Positions 1 through 7,388 of a stretch of DNA of 14,146 nucleotides are shown here, in pieces. The notes below the pieces were generated by a model. It was not told the DNA's origin, did not search any database, and saw only the letters and a program-made list of their open reading frames with translations. Numbering within the stretch: the first letter of the stretch is position 1; every line of letters begins with the position of its first letter. A program made the position numbers and the translations under genes. The DNA comes from Candidatus Melainabacteria bacterium GWA2_34_9 (GTDB lineage Bacteria; Cyanobacteriota; Vampirovibrionia; Gastranaerophilales; UBA9971): the NCBI GenBank assembly GCA_001784535.1, contig MFRJ01000114.1, positions 9,561-23,706 of the forward strand, read 5' to 3'.

Positions 1-687
1 ATCATTAGCACAAGATAATCTTATGCCACCTCCTAAAAGTAAAACAGGTCTTTTAGCGGTGTTGATAATAAGCTCCATATCTACCAGAATTTCTTTTGAA
101 ATCCCATTTTTACAAGATAAAACTTGAAATTCTTCACTGTCAAAAAAGGAGTTTGATTTATCGAAATCAATATCAGCTCTTTGAATATTCATTGGAATAT
201 CCAGTAATACTGGTCCTTTTCTTTCATGTGTAGATAAATACAAACATTTTTCAAGTTCATAGCGAAGATTTTCTACATTAGATATCATTACAGCATATTT
301 TGTTATTGGTTTAATGATGCTTACAATATCTGTTTCCTGAAAACCAACTTGTCTTAACGGATTGTCATATTTGTATTCATAAGTATTTACCTGTCCTGTT
401 ATAAATAAAGTAGGAATTGAATCAAAAAAACAACTGCCTATAGAAGTTATAAGATTTGTAGCACCCGGGCCACTTGTTGCTATAGCAACACCAGTCATTC
501 CCCTTGTTCTGGCGAATCCTTCAGCAGCAAAAGCAGCTCCTTGCTCATGTATCATATTTATCATTTCTACTTGAGGATGCTTATAGAGAGCGTCTGCTAA
601 ATAAGCTATAGCTCCCCCGATATAACCGTATATTTTATTGATTTTATTAGCAGCAAGGTAATTGATAATATAGTCTGATGCTTTCAT
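1..687 (-). CDS. Thiamine-pyrophosphate-dependent acetolactate-synthase-like enzyme, N-terminal 229 residues (partial, runs off left edge)
   Basis: The frame is open from an ATG at 687-685 to the window edge (229 codons), with AGGAG about 15 bases upstream. The protein starts MKASDYIINYLAANKI and has the PYR domain of the acetohydroxyacid synthase/pyruvate oxidase family. The TPP-activating glutamate is E48 in IHEQGAAFAAEGFAR, followed by ATSGPGATNLITSIG and GQVNTYEYK; a central domain begins near residue 200 (RPVLLLGGG). The C-terminal TPP-binding domain is outside the window. It lies 33 bases after rfbF on the same strand. In such clusters AHAS-like enzymes can act on sugars: YerE of Yersinia transfers a two-carbon unit from pyruvate to a CDP-4-keto-dideoxysugar. 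That role is inferred here from the rfbF neighbour. An ordinary acetolactate synthase is the alternative. The family call is firm; the substrate is not. Confidence 0.85.
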   Translation of the reverse strand, partial: MKASDYIINYLAANKINKIYGYIGGAIAYLADALYKHPQVEMINMIHEQGAAFAAEGFARTRGMTGVAIATSGPGATNLITSIGSCFFDSIPTLFITGQVNTYEYKYDNPLRQVGFQETDIVSIIKPITKYAVMISNVENLRYELEKCLYLSTHERKGPVLLDIPMNIQRADIDFDKSNSFFDSEEFQVLSCKNGISKEILVDMELIINTAKRPVLLLGGGIRLSCAND

Positions 688-720
688 TTTTGCTTCTTTA
701 GGCTCCTAATTGTATCTTCG

Positions 721-1536
721 TTAAGTTTTTAGCCTCTTTATATCGTTATAGCTGTTGCTTTGGTCATCCCATATTTGCCAGGGAGCATTATCTGAATTCC
801 ATAACCTTTCTAATTCTTTTTTATCGTTTAAAGTATCCATTGGTTTCCAAAAGCCATAATGTTTATAAGCCACAAGTTGTCCATCTTTAGCAAGGTTTTC
901 CAATGGCTCTTTTTCCCATATTATGTTTTCATCTTTTATGTAATTAAAAATTTCCGGCTCTAACACAAAAAATCCGCCATTTACCCATGAATTATCACTT
1001 TTGGGTTTTTCTCGAAAAGAACTGACAACCCCTTGATTGTCTAAATTAAGGGCACCAAACTTTCCGGAAGGCTGAACAGTAGTAACCGTAGCCAATTTCC
1101 CGTTTTTTCTATGGTAATTCAGCAACTCAAATATATTTATATCCCCAACTCCATCACCATAGGTCAACATAAAAGTTTCATCTTTAAAAAATCTTTGTAT
1201 TTTCTTGATTCTTCCTCCTGTCATTGTATTTAGACCTGTGTCAATTAATGTTATTTTCCATGATTCAACATTAGTTAAATGAATTTCACGGGTGTTTTCG
1301 GATAAATTTATTGTTATATCAGAATGATGAAGAAAATAATTTGCAAAATATTCTTTAATTAAATATCCTTTATACCCGAGTAATATTATGAATTCGTTTA
1401 AACCATATTGAGAATATATTTTCATAATATGCCATAATATTGGCTTTCCGCCTATTTCAATCATTGGCTTTGGTATTAAATCAGTTTCTTCACTAATTCT
1501 GGTTCCAAATCCACCTGCGAGAATTACAACTTTCAT
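721..1536 (-). CDS. rfbF: Glucose-1-phosphate cytidylyltransferase
   Basis: It makes CDP-glucose from CTP and glucose-1-phosphate, the first step to CDP-linked 3,6-dideoxyhexoses and related sugars; it is cytoplasmic. The 271-residue protein begins MKVVILAGGFGTRISEET and has the nucleotidyltransferase signature (LAGGFGTR 6-13, lysine 23 in PKPM). The metal-binding motif YGDGVGD is at 126-132, followed by NGGFFV 186-191, EKEPLE 208-213 and FWKPMDT 229-235, all typical of RfbF/DdhA. Its length is slightly above the usual ~257 residues because of a short C-terminal tail. The ATG at 1536-1534 is preceded by GAGGA six to seven bases upstream. It sits 22 bases after the FkbM gene and 33 before the TPP enzyme, so the three look like one transcript. 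CDP-glucose 4,6-dehydratase (rfbG) is not in the window and would be expected beyond the left edge. Confidence 0.95.
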   Translation of the reverse strand: MKVVILAGGFGTRISEETDLIPKPMIEIGGKPILWHIMKIYSQYGLNEFIILLGYKGYLIKEYFANYFLHHSDITINLSENTREIHLTNVESWKITLIDTGLNTMTGGRIKKIQRFFKDETFMLTYGDGVGDINIFELLNYHRKNGKLATVTTVQPSGKFGALNLDNQGVVSSFREKPKSDNSWVNGGFFVLEPEIFNYIKDENIIWEKEPLENLAKDGQLVAYKHYGFWKPMDTLNDKKELERLWNSDNAPWQIWDDQSNSYNDIKRLKT

Positions 1537-1558
1537 TTTTTTCCTCTGTTTTAAATTA

Positions 1559-2488
1559 TTAATTCACCAATAATAGATTTTTAAACAAACTTTTTCTTTC
1601 TTCCGGAAGAAAGAAAAAGTTTGTTTCAGGTGTTTCCTCTGTTATTAATATAATTTCTAACAGATAATCATCATTTATACGGAAACATTTATATCCGATA
1701 TCATTAAATAATTTGATCATGTCATTTGGATGATAATTAAATTTTGCAGCCCATTTTCTCAGCATTTCTGTAAATATAATAGGCTTTTGATTTTTAAGAG
1801 TCTCAAGTCCCCCTTGAAAAACAAATATCTCGGAACCCTCAGTATCACATTTAATGAAATCTATTTTCAGATTATTTTCATTTATAAAATTATCCAGTTT
1901 CCTGAAATTACAAGGTATACTATGAACTTTATTTGTTTTTGACAATTTAGCAATGGATGTAGCACATGTATATTCAGGATAATAATTTACAGGTATTATT
2001 TCTTCTTTATCGTAAAATCCAAAATTAAATATTTTTATGTTTTCTAAATTATTAATTTCAATATTTTGTCTTAAATAATCAAAGGTTTCAGGTACAGGTT
2101 CAAAAGAATAAATCTGAACATTTGGTATTAGTTTTGGAAGATTCACTGAGTACCATCCAATATTAGCTCCAATATCCAGAATTACAGAGTTTTCTTTAAC
2201 TAAATTTTTTATCATATTTAATTCTGGTTTTTCAACGCAATCAAAGTTTAATACTTCTACAGCAGAAGTTCTTTTATCATTTTTATTACAGATAATTTTA
2301 GAACCGGTAGTTGCTAATGTCATAACTACAGCATCTTTGACTATTTCTATCTTTGAAACATCTGTATTTTTAATAAAATCAGCATATTCAAATAAATACT
2401 TATGTATTTCATGTATTTTATCAATATAGTCTGCCTTACTAGTTTTTCCTTCCTTGAAATCCGATTTTAATTGTTTAAGACTTATCAT
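1559..2488 (-). CDS. FkbM-family SAM-dependent methyltransferase
   Basis: A 309-residue soluble protein with a class I S-adenosylmethionine fold. Motif I is SVILDIGANIGWYSVNL (101-117), the acidic end of the second strand is SFEPVPETF (128-136), and the FkbM-type IKCDTEGSE is at 212-220. The C-terminal NFFFLPEERKSL resembles the end of polysaccharide-cluster members. FkbM proteins O-methylate hydroxyls of sugars or polyketides, so methylation of a repeat-unit or terminal sugar is a reasonable inference; the acceptor is unknown. The N-terminal ~80 residues carry no recognised motif. The ATG at 2488-2486 follows an AAGAGA stretch. It is the first gene of the left minus-strand operon and faces the flippase gene across a 198-base divergent gap. 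A perfect 44-bp palindrome lies within its last codons. Confidence 0.88.
   Translation of the reverse strand: MISLKQLKSDFKEGKTSKADYIDKIHEIHKYLFEYADFIKNTDVSKIEIVKDAVVMTLATTGSKIICNKNDKRTSAVEVLNFDCVEKPELNMIKNLVKENSVILDIGANIGWYSVNLPKLIPNVQIYSFEPVPETFDYLRQNIEINNLENIKIFNFGFYDKEEIIPVNYYPEYTCATSIAKLSKTNKVHSIPCNFRKLDNFINENNLKIDFIKCDTEGSEIFVFQGGLETLKNQKPIIFTEMLRKWAAKFNYHPNDMIKLFNDIGYKCFRINDDYLLEIILITEETPETNFFFLPEERKSLFKNLLLVN
1583..1626. repeat. Perfect 44-bp palindrome inside the 3' end of the FkbM gene
   Basis: Two 22-base arms are exact reverse complements with no spacer; the centre is TTCCGGAA (1601-1608). Bases 1582 (t) and 1627 (c) break the symmetry. It encodes roughly residues 288-302 (TNFFFLPEERKSLF) in frame and ends about 20 bases before the stop. 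In the RNA it would form a very stable hairpin just ahead of rfbF. No separate U-tract follows on the minus strand, so it is not a standard intrinsic terminator. Confidence 0.95.
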
Positions 2489-2686
2489 AGAATTCTCTTT
2501 GTTTATTTAGTATTAAAACATTTATTAACGATAATAGAATAAACTTGCAATTTAATAAGAGAATCTTATTTCTAATCATTTCGGTTAATTAATTTTTAGT
2601 AACATGTCTATATTTTTTAAAATCAAACTGCTGAACAATTAGTTTAGGATTTACAAAAAATTGTTATCTCTGGCAGGTAAGTTATT
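2489..2686. promoter_or_regulatory. Divergent intergenic region between the FkbM operon (minus) and the flippase operon (plus)
   Basis: This 198-base, very AT-rich gap separates two divergently read gene sets and must hold both promoters if they are transcribed separately. I found no convincing -35/-10 pair. A 17-base inverted repeat with seven-base arms (AATAAGA gaa TCTTATT, 2554-2570) could be an operator or a small hairpin. Near the plus gene, GGCAGG (2672-2677) serves as ribosome-binding site. Confidence 0.45.
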
Positions 2687-4084
2687 TTGATTTCAACTAT
2701 TGAACAAATTATTAACAATCAAAATATAAAAAAAATTAAATCATTAATAGGAATAGATAAAGCTATATTTTTTTCTCTTATTAATAAAGCATTTAGATTA
2801 CTTAAGATTTCTATTACAACATATTTGATTATCAGATGTTTAACTCCTACTGAACAAGGATATTGGTATACTTTTTTGAGCCTTGGTACTTTAACCGTAT
2901 TTGCCGAAATGGGCTTCTTGAACATAATTAACCAGTTTATCAGCCATGAATTTGCTTATTTGACTGAAAATAATGACGGAAGCATATCCGGACCCAATGA
3001 AAAAATTGAAAGATTTATTTCATTTATTCATTTTGTTCTAAAATTTTATAGTTTCATAATACCAATCGCTTTTTGCTTGCTTATTTCTATTGGCTCTGCA
3101 TTTTTAAAACATTCCGGCACTAATTTTTCAATAATTTTAGCCTGGATAATGTACTCTTTTACTGGAGCAATAACATTATTAGTTTCACTATGCAGCTCAA
3201 TTTTAAACGGTTGCAATAAAGTGGCGGAGGTGCAAAAACGCACTTTTTTTAGTTTATTAATAAACAGTTTAGGTATTTGGGCAGCACTTTTGTTTGGATT
3301 CAAATTATGGGGACTTTTTGTAGGTACTCTTTTAAATATAATATCAAGCATAATTTTATTTTATTCAGTATCTCCGAATTTGTGGAAACAAATATTTCAA
3401 TCAAAACCTCTAAAACAATTCAATTGGTTTTCGGAAACATTACCTCTTCAATGGAGATATGCTTTGAGTTGGGTATCAGGTTATTTTATATTTCAGTTCA
3501 TAACACCGGCTACTATGTTTTATGCCGGTGCCGAGGCTGCCGGAAGAATGGGACTATCTATATCTTTTGTATGGGCTGTTATGACAGCAGCTAATTTATG
3601 GCCAAGCACTAAAACTCCTTTATTCAATATGCTTATAGCCAAAAATGAACGCCAAAATCTTGATAAATTGTTTAATATTACATTAAAACAAAGTATTTTA
3701 GCATTTTGTACAGGCAGTTTTTTGCTGTTATTCATTTGCACATATTTATTCCCGATATTTCATTGGGATACACGTATATTAAGTCCTCTTGAAATATTTT
3801 TATTGATTATAATAGCTCTTATCTCTCTTATAGTGTCAAACTGGGCAATATATCTCAGGGCTCACAAACAAGAACCCTATGTGTGGCTATCTGTTGTAAG
3901 CGCTATTTTAAACGGTATGGCTATTTGGTTGAGCATGAAATTTTCTGCAGCAACTACTGTTACTATTTGGAGTTATTGCATTGTAAGTTTGATAATGTTA
4001 ATTCCTTGTCGGTTTGTTTTTATCACAAAACGCAAGGAATATTCAGAGTTTAGTAATTATATGGAGTTGATAAACAATGATTGA
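2687..4084 (+). CDS. Wzx-like polysaccharide flippase (MOP/PST superfamily membrane protein)
   Basis: A 465-residue, strongly hydrophobic protein with at least ten membrane-spanning stretches. The N-terminal CLTPTEQGYWYTFLSLGTLT (51-70) and the central LPLQWRYALSWVSGYF (252-267) followed by GAEAAGRMGLS (281-291) resemble Wzx/PST-type oligosaccharide flippases in O-antigen clusters. Its inferred job is moving the lipid-linked repeat unit across the inner membrane. The start is TTG (2687-2689): an in-frame TAA lies at 2678-2680, AGG is about nine bases upstream, and the next methionine is residue 75, too late to keep the first helices. The next gene starts inside it (8-base overlap), suggesting translational coupling. 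A general MATE-like exporter is less likely given the neighbours. Confidence 0.82.
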   Translation: MISTIEQIINNQNIKKIKSLIGIDKAIFFSLINKAFRLLKISITTYLIIRCLTPTEQGYWYTFLSLGTLTVFAEMGFLNIINQFISHEFAYLTENNDGSISGPNEKIERFISFIHFVLKFYSFIIPIAFCLLISIGSAFLKHSGTNFSIILAWIMYSFTGAITLLVSLCSSILNGCNKVAEVQKRTFFSLLINSLGIWAALLFGFKLWGLFVGTLLNIISSIILFYSVSPNLWKQIFQSKPLKQFNWFSETLPLQWRYALSWVSGYFIFQFITPATMFYAGAEAAGRMGLSISFVWAVMTAANLWPSTKTPLFNMLIAKNERQNLDKLFNITLKQSILAFCTGSFLLLFICTYLFPIFHWDTRILSPLEIFLLIIIALISLIVSNWAIYLRAHKQEPYVWLSVVSAILNGMAIWLSMKFSAATTVTIWSYCIVSLIMLIPCRFVFITKRKEYSEFSNYMELINND

Positions 4085-5693
4085 ATCAAAGCCAATATTG
4101 TCTATATGTATTCCTACATATAATAGAGCGGAATTTCTGGACAAAACACTTGAAAGTATTGTAATTCAAAATGCTTTTTTAAATACAAATGATGTAGAAA
4201 TTGTTATTGCTGATAATTGCTCAGAAGATAATACGTCATTAGTTGTAAAAAAATATACTGATATATTTCCAGAAAAAATTATATATAAAAAAAATGAAGC
4301 CAATATTGGTGCTGTTAATAATTATGAAAACGCACTTTCTTTAGCAACCGGAACTTTTGCAAAACTGCATAATGATTACTTATTAATAAAAAAAGGTGCT
4401 TTATCGACAATCGTGGACATAATAACAGAAAATATAGAAGAAAAACCGATTATTTTTTTCTTGAACGGCAAAACAAGAAAGCAGGAAAAAACAACTATTT
4501 GCAAAAATCTAAATGAATTTGTATCGCATGTTTCTTATTTTTCAACTTGGATTGGCGGATTTGGCATTTGGCAAGATGATTTCAAAAAATCTTCGAATTT
4601 TTCAAGGTATTATAAATTGCTGTTAGTTCAGACAGATTTTTTGTTTCGACTTTTAGCTATGGGGAAACAGGCTATTGTTTGCAATGAAAATTATTTTATT
4701 AACATACCTTTTAAAAAGAATGTTGATTATAATATTGCAGAAGTTTTTGGACAAAATTATTTATTTTTATTTAAAGAATATTTAAATAACGATCTATTAG
4801 AAGAAAGAATATTTCAACAAGAAAAAAAACTTTTATTAATTAATCAGATTATTCCGCACTATATCAAATTTAATATTAAATTTGATATCAAAACATCGGG
4901 ATTTTTTTGTTTCCTGAAAGATTATAAATATGATTGTTTTTTTTATTTAGCATTGATTTTTTACCCTGCATTATTTATCCATAATAAATTAAGAGGAATA
5001 ATTAAGCGTTTATTTTCTAAGGTCTCTTTTTTGTGGGTATATCTTTGTAATAAATTACCAATTAAACTAGCGAGTTTCGAAAACAATATTTTTTACAAAA
5101 TTTATAAAATAATTTTATGGAGAGTAAATAATCTTCATAATGAAACCTTTCCAATCAATATTTTTGATCAAAAAAAAGTAAGCGTTGGGAAAAAAACATA
5201 TGGTGGCTTAAAAGTTTATATGTTCGGACATTTAGATGAAAAACTTATTATTGGTAATTATGTATCTATTGCTTCAGGTGTAACATTTTTACTTGGAGGG
5301 GAACATTCGTATGAAGGTTTTTCTACTTATCCGTTTTTAGTTAAACTTTTAGGTCAAGAATATGAAGCAAAGACTAAAGGACCTGTTATTGTTGAAGATG
5401 ATGTTTGGATTGGTATAAACAGCCTTATTTTATCAGGGATAAAAATTGGGAAAGGTTCTGTTATCGCAGCCGGGAGCGTTGTAACGAAAGATGTTTCCGC
5501 TTATAGTATTGTTGGAGGCAACCCCGCAAGAGTAATTAAATACAGATTTGAGAAAGAAATAATCACAGAATTATCCAGATTAGACTTTTCTAAACTTGAG
5601 GATGAAACTTTAATTAATAATAAAGATTTAATTTATCAAAAACTAGATAAAACTAATGTAAAAAGTATTGTTGATAAATTGAAAAATTCCTAG
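4077..5693 (+). CDS. Fused GT2 glycosyltransferase / hexapeptide-repeat (XAT) acetyltransferase
   Basis: 538 residues in one uninterrupted frame. Residues 1-~240 are a GT-A glycosyltransferase: LSICIPTYNRAEFLDKTL (8-25), VIADNCSEDNT (43-53) and KLHNDYLLIKKGAL (96-109), where HND occupies the metal-binding DXD position. A hydrophobic linker (~285-345) follows. Residues ~365-495 are a left-handed beta-helix acyltransferase of the xenobiotic-acetyltransferase type: VSVGKKTYGG, IGNYVSIASGVTFLLGGEHS with likely catalytic H410, VIVEDDVWIGINSLILSGIK, GSVIAAGSVVTKDV and VGGNPARVIKYRF. The protein would add a sugar and O- or N-acetylate a sugar of the same glycan (inference). The ATG overlaps the flippase end by 8 bases and has GGAG upstream. 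These two activities are usually separate genes. It holds runs of eight A (4287-4294, 4822-4829) and eight T (4937-4944), and ends tail-to-tail with the radical SAM gene. Confidence 0.88.
   Translation: MIESKPILSICIPTYNRAEFLDKTLESIVIQNAFLNTNDVEIVIADNCSEDNTSLVVKKYTDIFPEKIIYKKNEANIGAVNNYENALSLATGTFAKLHNDYLLIKKGALSTIVDIITENIEEKPIIFFLNGKTRKQEKTTICKNLNEFVSHVSYFSTWIGGFGIWQDDFKKSSNFSRYYKLLLVQTDFLFRLLAMGKQAIVCNENYFINIPFKKNVDYNIAEVFGQNYLFLFKEYLNNDLLEERIFQQEKKLLLINQIIPHYIKFNIKFDIKTSGFFCFLKDYKYDCFFYLALIFYPALFIHNKLRGIIKRLFSKVSFLWVYLCNKLPIKLASFENNIFYKIYKIILWRVNNLHNETFPINIFDQKKVSVGKKTYGGLKVYMFGHLDEKLIIGNYVSIASGVTFLLGGEHSYEGFSTYPFLVKLLGQEYEAKTKGPVIVEDDVWIGINSLILSGIKIGKGSVIAAGSVVTKDVSAYSIVGGNPARVIKYRFEKEIITELSRLDFSKLEDETLINNKDLIYQKLDKTNVKSIVDKLKNS
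4861..4888. repeat. Perfect 28-bp palindrome inside the GT2/acetyltransferase gene
   Basis: Two 14-base arms (ATATCAAATTTAAT and its exact reverse complement) meet with no spacer. It encodes about residues 262-271 (YIKFNIKFDI), after the GT2 domain core. It is AT-rich and much less stable than the palindrome in the FkbM gene. Confidence 0.9.
5690..5693. other. Tail-to-tail overlap: two stop codons share the palindrome CTAG
   Basis: The plus-strand GT2/acetyltransferase ends in TAG at 5691-5693. The minus-strand radical SAM gene ends in TAG read from 5692-5690. The four bases CTAG serve both, leaving no room for a terminator between the genes. Confidence 0.95.
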
Positions 5694-7123
5694 AAAAAAT
5701 TCATCATGAATGATGCTATTTTTTTTACAATATTATATGTAAACGTAGTAACTAATATTTTGCGTTTTAAAGCTACTTGCAAGGTTTTGTACAAAGGTTT
5801 ATTGTCTTTGTAAATATTATAATCAAACCAAATATAATTATGATCAACTCTATTATTTGGAAATTCAGGTAAATTCAAAATACCATGTACTCTTTCACGA
5901 GTTGTATTAATATTTTTCAGTAGCGCTCTTTTATTGCAAATTTTATGCAAATCCGTACCAGGATAAGGATAAAATATACTTAGATAATAATGGTCGGGCT
6001 GACATATTTTGTTAATTCTAATTGTTTCCAGAAAATCTTTTTCTGTTTCTCCAGGTAATCCCATTAAATTATAAAAAGTAACTTTCAAACCATACTTTCT
6101 GGCAATTTTAACCGCATTTATAATGTCTTCATTTGAATAGTTTCTATTTAATATTTCTTTTCTGACCCTTTCACTGCCTGACTCAAGTCCAATATTCAAA
6201 TGATTGATATTTGCCTTTTTAAATATATCAAACAGATTATCATAATCCATATTTGGAATAATTCTTAAATTTACTCTGTAAGATATTTGATTATCTATTG
6301 ATTTATTAAATTTTCCCAATTCATGACAAAAATCTTCTGCCCATTTTATATTAACGCCTATTGTTTCAACTTCTAAATAGATGTTTTGTATATTAGGGTA
6401 TTTGTTATTAATTTCTTTGATTTCTTTTATAATATTTTCTGCTGATCTGAATCTGACATAATTCCCTTGAGCCAGCTTTTTAAGAGCATGATTACAACAA
6501 TATGTACACATAAATGGGCATCCTCTGCCCAGTAAAATTGTTATACCATTATGTTTTTCAGGTGTTTTATTTAACCATGGAATCCATATATCAATATCTG
6601 GAAAAGGAAGAATATTTAGATCTTCAATAAAAGGTCTATTTGGGTTTTTTTCTATTCCATTTGTTTTTTTTATCCATAAGTTTTGAATTTTAGTTGGTGT
6701 TTTCTTTTGTTCCAATTGTGTTATCAATTCCCAAACAGAGTATTCTCCCTCTCCAAGACATACCGCATCAAAATCATCCTTAATTGTTTCTTCAGCATTA
6801 AGTGATGCATGCACTCCACCAATCAAAAGGAAAATTTCGGGATGTTTTTCTTTTAAATATTTTGCTATTTTTGATAAAAACTTGTATTGAGTTGCAATGG
6901 AAGTAAAACATATCAGATCAGGAATAAAATCATTTATATAACTTTCCAATAATTTAAAATTTTGTTCACCACTATACTCACTTAAGATAAGTAATTTGGT
7001 TTTATGTTCGTGTTTTTTTAAAAAAGAAGAAATATATGAGATACCAAAATGCATTTCTTCTATTGTAAGTAAAGGTTTTTCTGTTACATGCAAATCATAG
7101 CTGTATATAAATAGAATATTCAC
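5690..7123 (-). CDS. B12-binding-domain radical SAM protein (possible C-methyltransferase)
   Basis: 477 residues. The N-terminal ~140 residues have the pattern of a cobalamin-binding Rossmann domain (PDLICFTSIATQYKFLSKIA, then IGGVHASLNAEE at 101-112, LGEGE 123-127). The canonical DxHxxG motif is absent, as often in this class. The radical SAM core has the 4Fe-4S motif GCPFMCTYC with C202, C206 and C209, then NIGLESGSERVRKEILNR (310-327), VTFYNLMGLPGET (348-360) and FYPYPGTDL (384-392). Residues ~410-477 match nothing I know. Class B radical SAM enzymes often methylate unactivated carbons, so sugar C-methylation is possible but unproven. The start is GTG (7123-7121): a stop codon directly precedes it and AAGGA lies seven bases upstream. 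It is the only gene in its orientation between two plus-strand blocks. Confidence 0.88.
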   Translation of the reverse strand: MNILFIYSYDLHVTEKPLLTIEEMHFGISYISSFLKKHEHKTKLLILSEYSGEQNFKLLESYINDFIPDLICFTSIATQYKFLSKIAKYLKEKHPEIFLLIGGVHASLNAEETIKDDFDAVCLGEGEYSVWELITQLEQKKTPTKIQNLWIKKTNGIEKNPNRPFIEDLNILPFPDIDIWIPWLNKTPEKHNGITILLGRGCPFMCTYCCNHALKKLAQGNYVRFRSAENIIKEIKEINNKYPNIQNIYLEVETIGVNIKWAEDFCHELGKFNKSIDNQISYRVNLRIIPNMDYDNLFDIFKKANINHLNIGLESGSERVRKEILNRNYSNEDIINAVKIARKYGLKVTFYNLMGLPGETEKDFLETIRINKICQPDHYYLSIFYPYPGTDLHKICNKRALLKNINTTRERVHGILNLPEFPNNRVDHNYIWFDYNIYKDNKPLYKTLQVALKRKILVTTFTYNIVKKIASFMMNFF

Positions 7124-7388
7124 TTAATTATCCTTATAAGCTCATATTAAAAGAAATATATAAAAAAAGATTGTAAAAGGTATCCTATATGAGGATATAT
7201 CGCTTAGGCTTAAACGAATTAATTCTCATAATTTAATAAAATTTAGTGATTGTTTAGCTTTGCTAAAATTGCGTATAAGATTATATTTTGATTACAAATT
7301 GGTATAAGTAAAGTGGGGTATATACGTTTCTCCAAAAAATAATTAATAATAAGTTTTAGATAAATATGGCAAATATGGAAAATAAATA
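7124..7388. promoter_or_regulatory. Divergent intergenic region between the radical SAM gene (minus) and the GT2-GT2-GT4 operon (plus)
   Basis: 265 bases, AT-rich, with promoters for both directions inferred. On the minus strand a perfect TATAAT lies at 7285-7280, but the matching -35 (TTATAC, 7307-7302, 16-base spacer) is poor. Two small inverted repeats are present: TATCCT/AGGATA around a five-base loop (7181-7197) and TTTAGC/GCTAAA around TTT (7253-7267). The right end (7354-7388) resembles the spacer in front of the second GT2 gene. No supported gene was seen here; a seven-codon frame (7366-7389) overlaps the GT2 start. Confidence 0.4.

Noticed and set aside
1730..1942. Plus-strand open frame of 70 codons opposite the FkbM gene
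   Set aside because: It is the antisense of well-supported methyltransferase codons and shows no domain.
2672..2681. GGCAGGTAAG in front of the flippase gene, recalling the ops/JUMPstart element of polysaccharide operons
   Set aside because: It matches the ops core GGCGGTAG poorly, has no surrounding JUMPstart sequence, and is better explained as the ribosome-binding site of the TTG start.
3227..3249. Small hairpin (GTGC/GCAC) followed by seven T, terminator-like
   Set aside because: The stem is only four to six pairs, and it lies in the middle of an intact flippase gene whose frame is needed downstream.
3504..3530. GC-rich inverted repeat CACCGGC/GCCGGTG with a 13-base loop in the flippase gene
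   Set aside because: The arms are only seven bases and encode conserved-looking flippase residues; no regulatory position is apparent.
4287..4944. Three runs of eight A or T in the GT2/acetyltransferase gene (4287-4294, 4822-4829, 4937-4944) as phase-variation switches
   Set aside because: Runs of this length are common in such an AT-rich sequence (the Wzy/WaaL-like gene also has them), and all frames are intact; nothing indicates switching.
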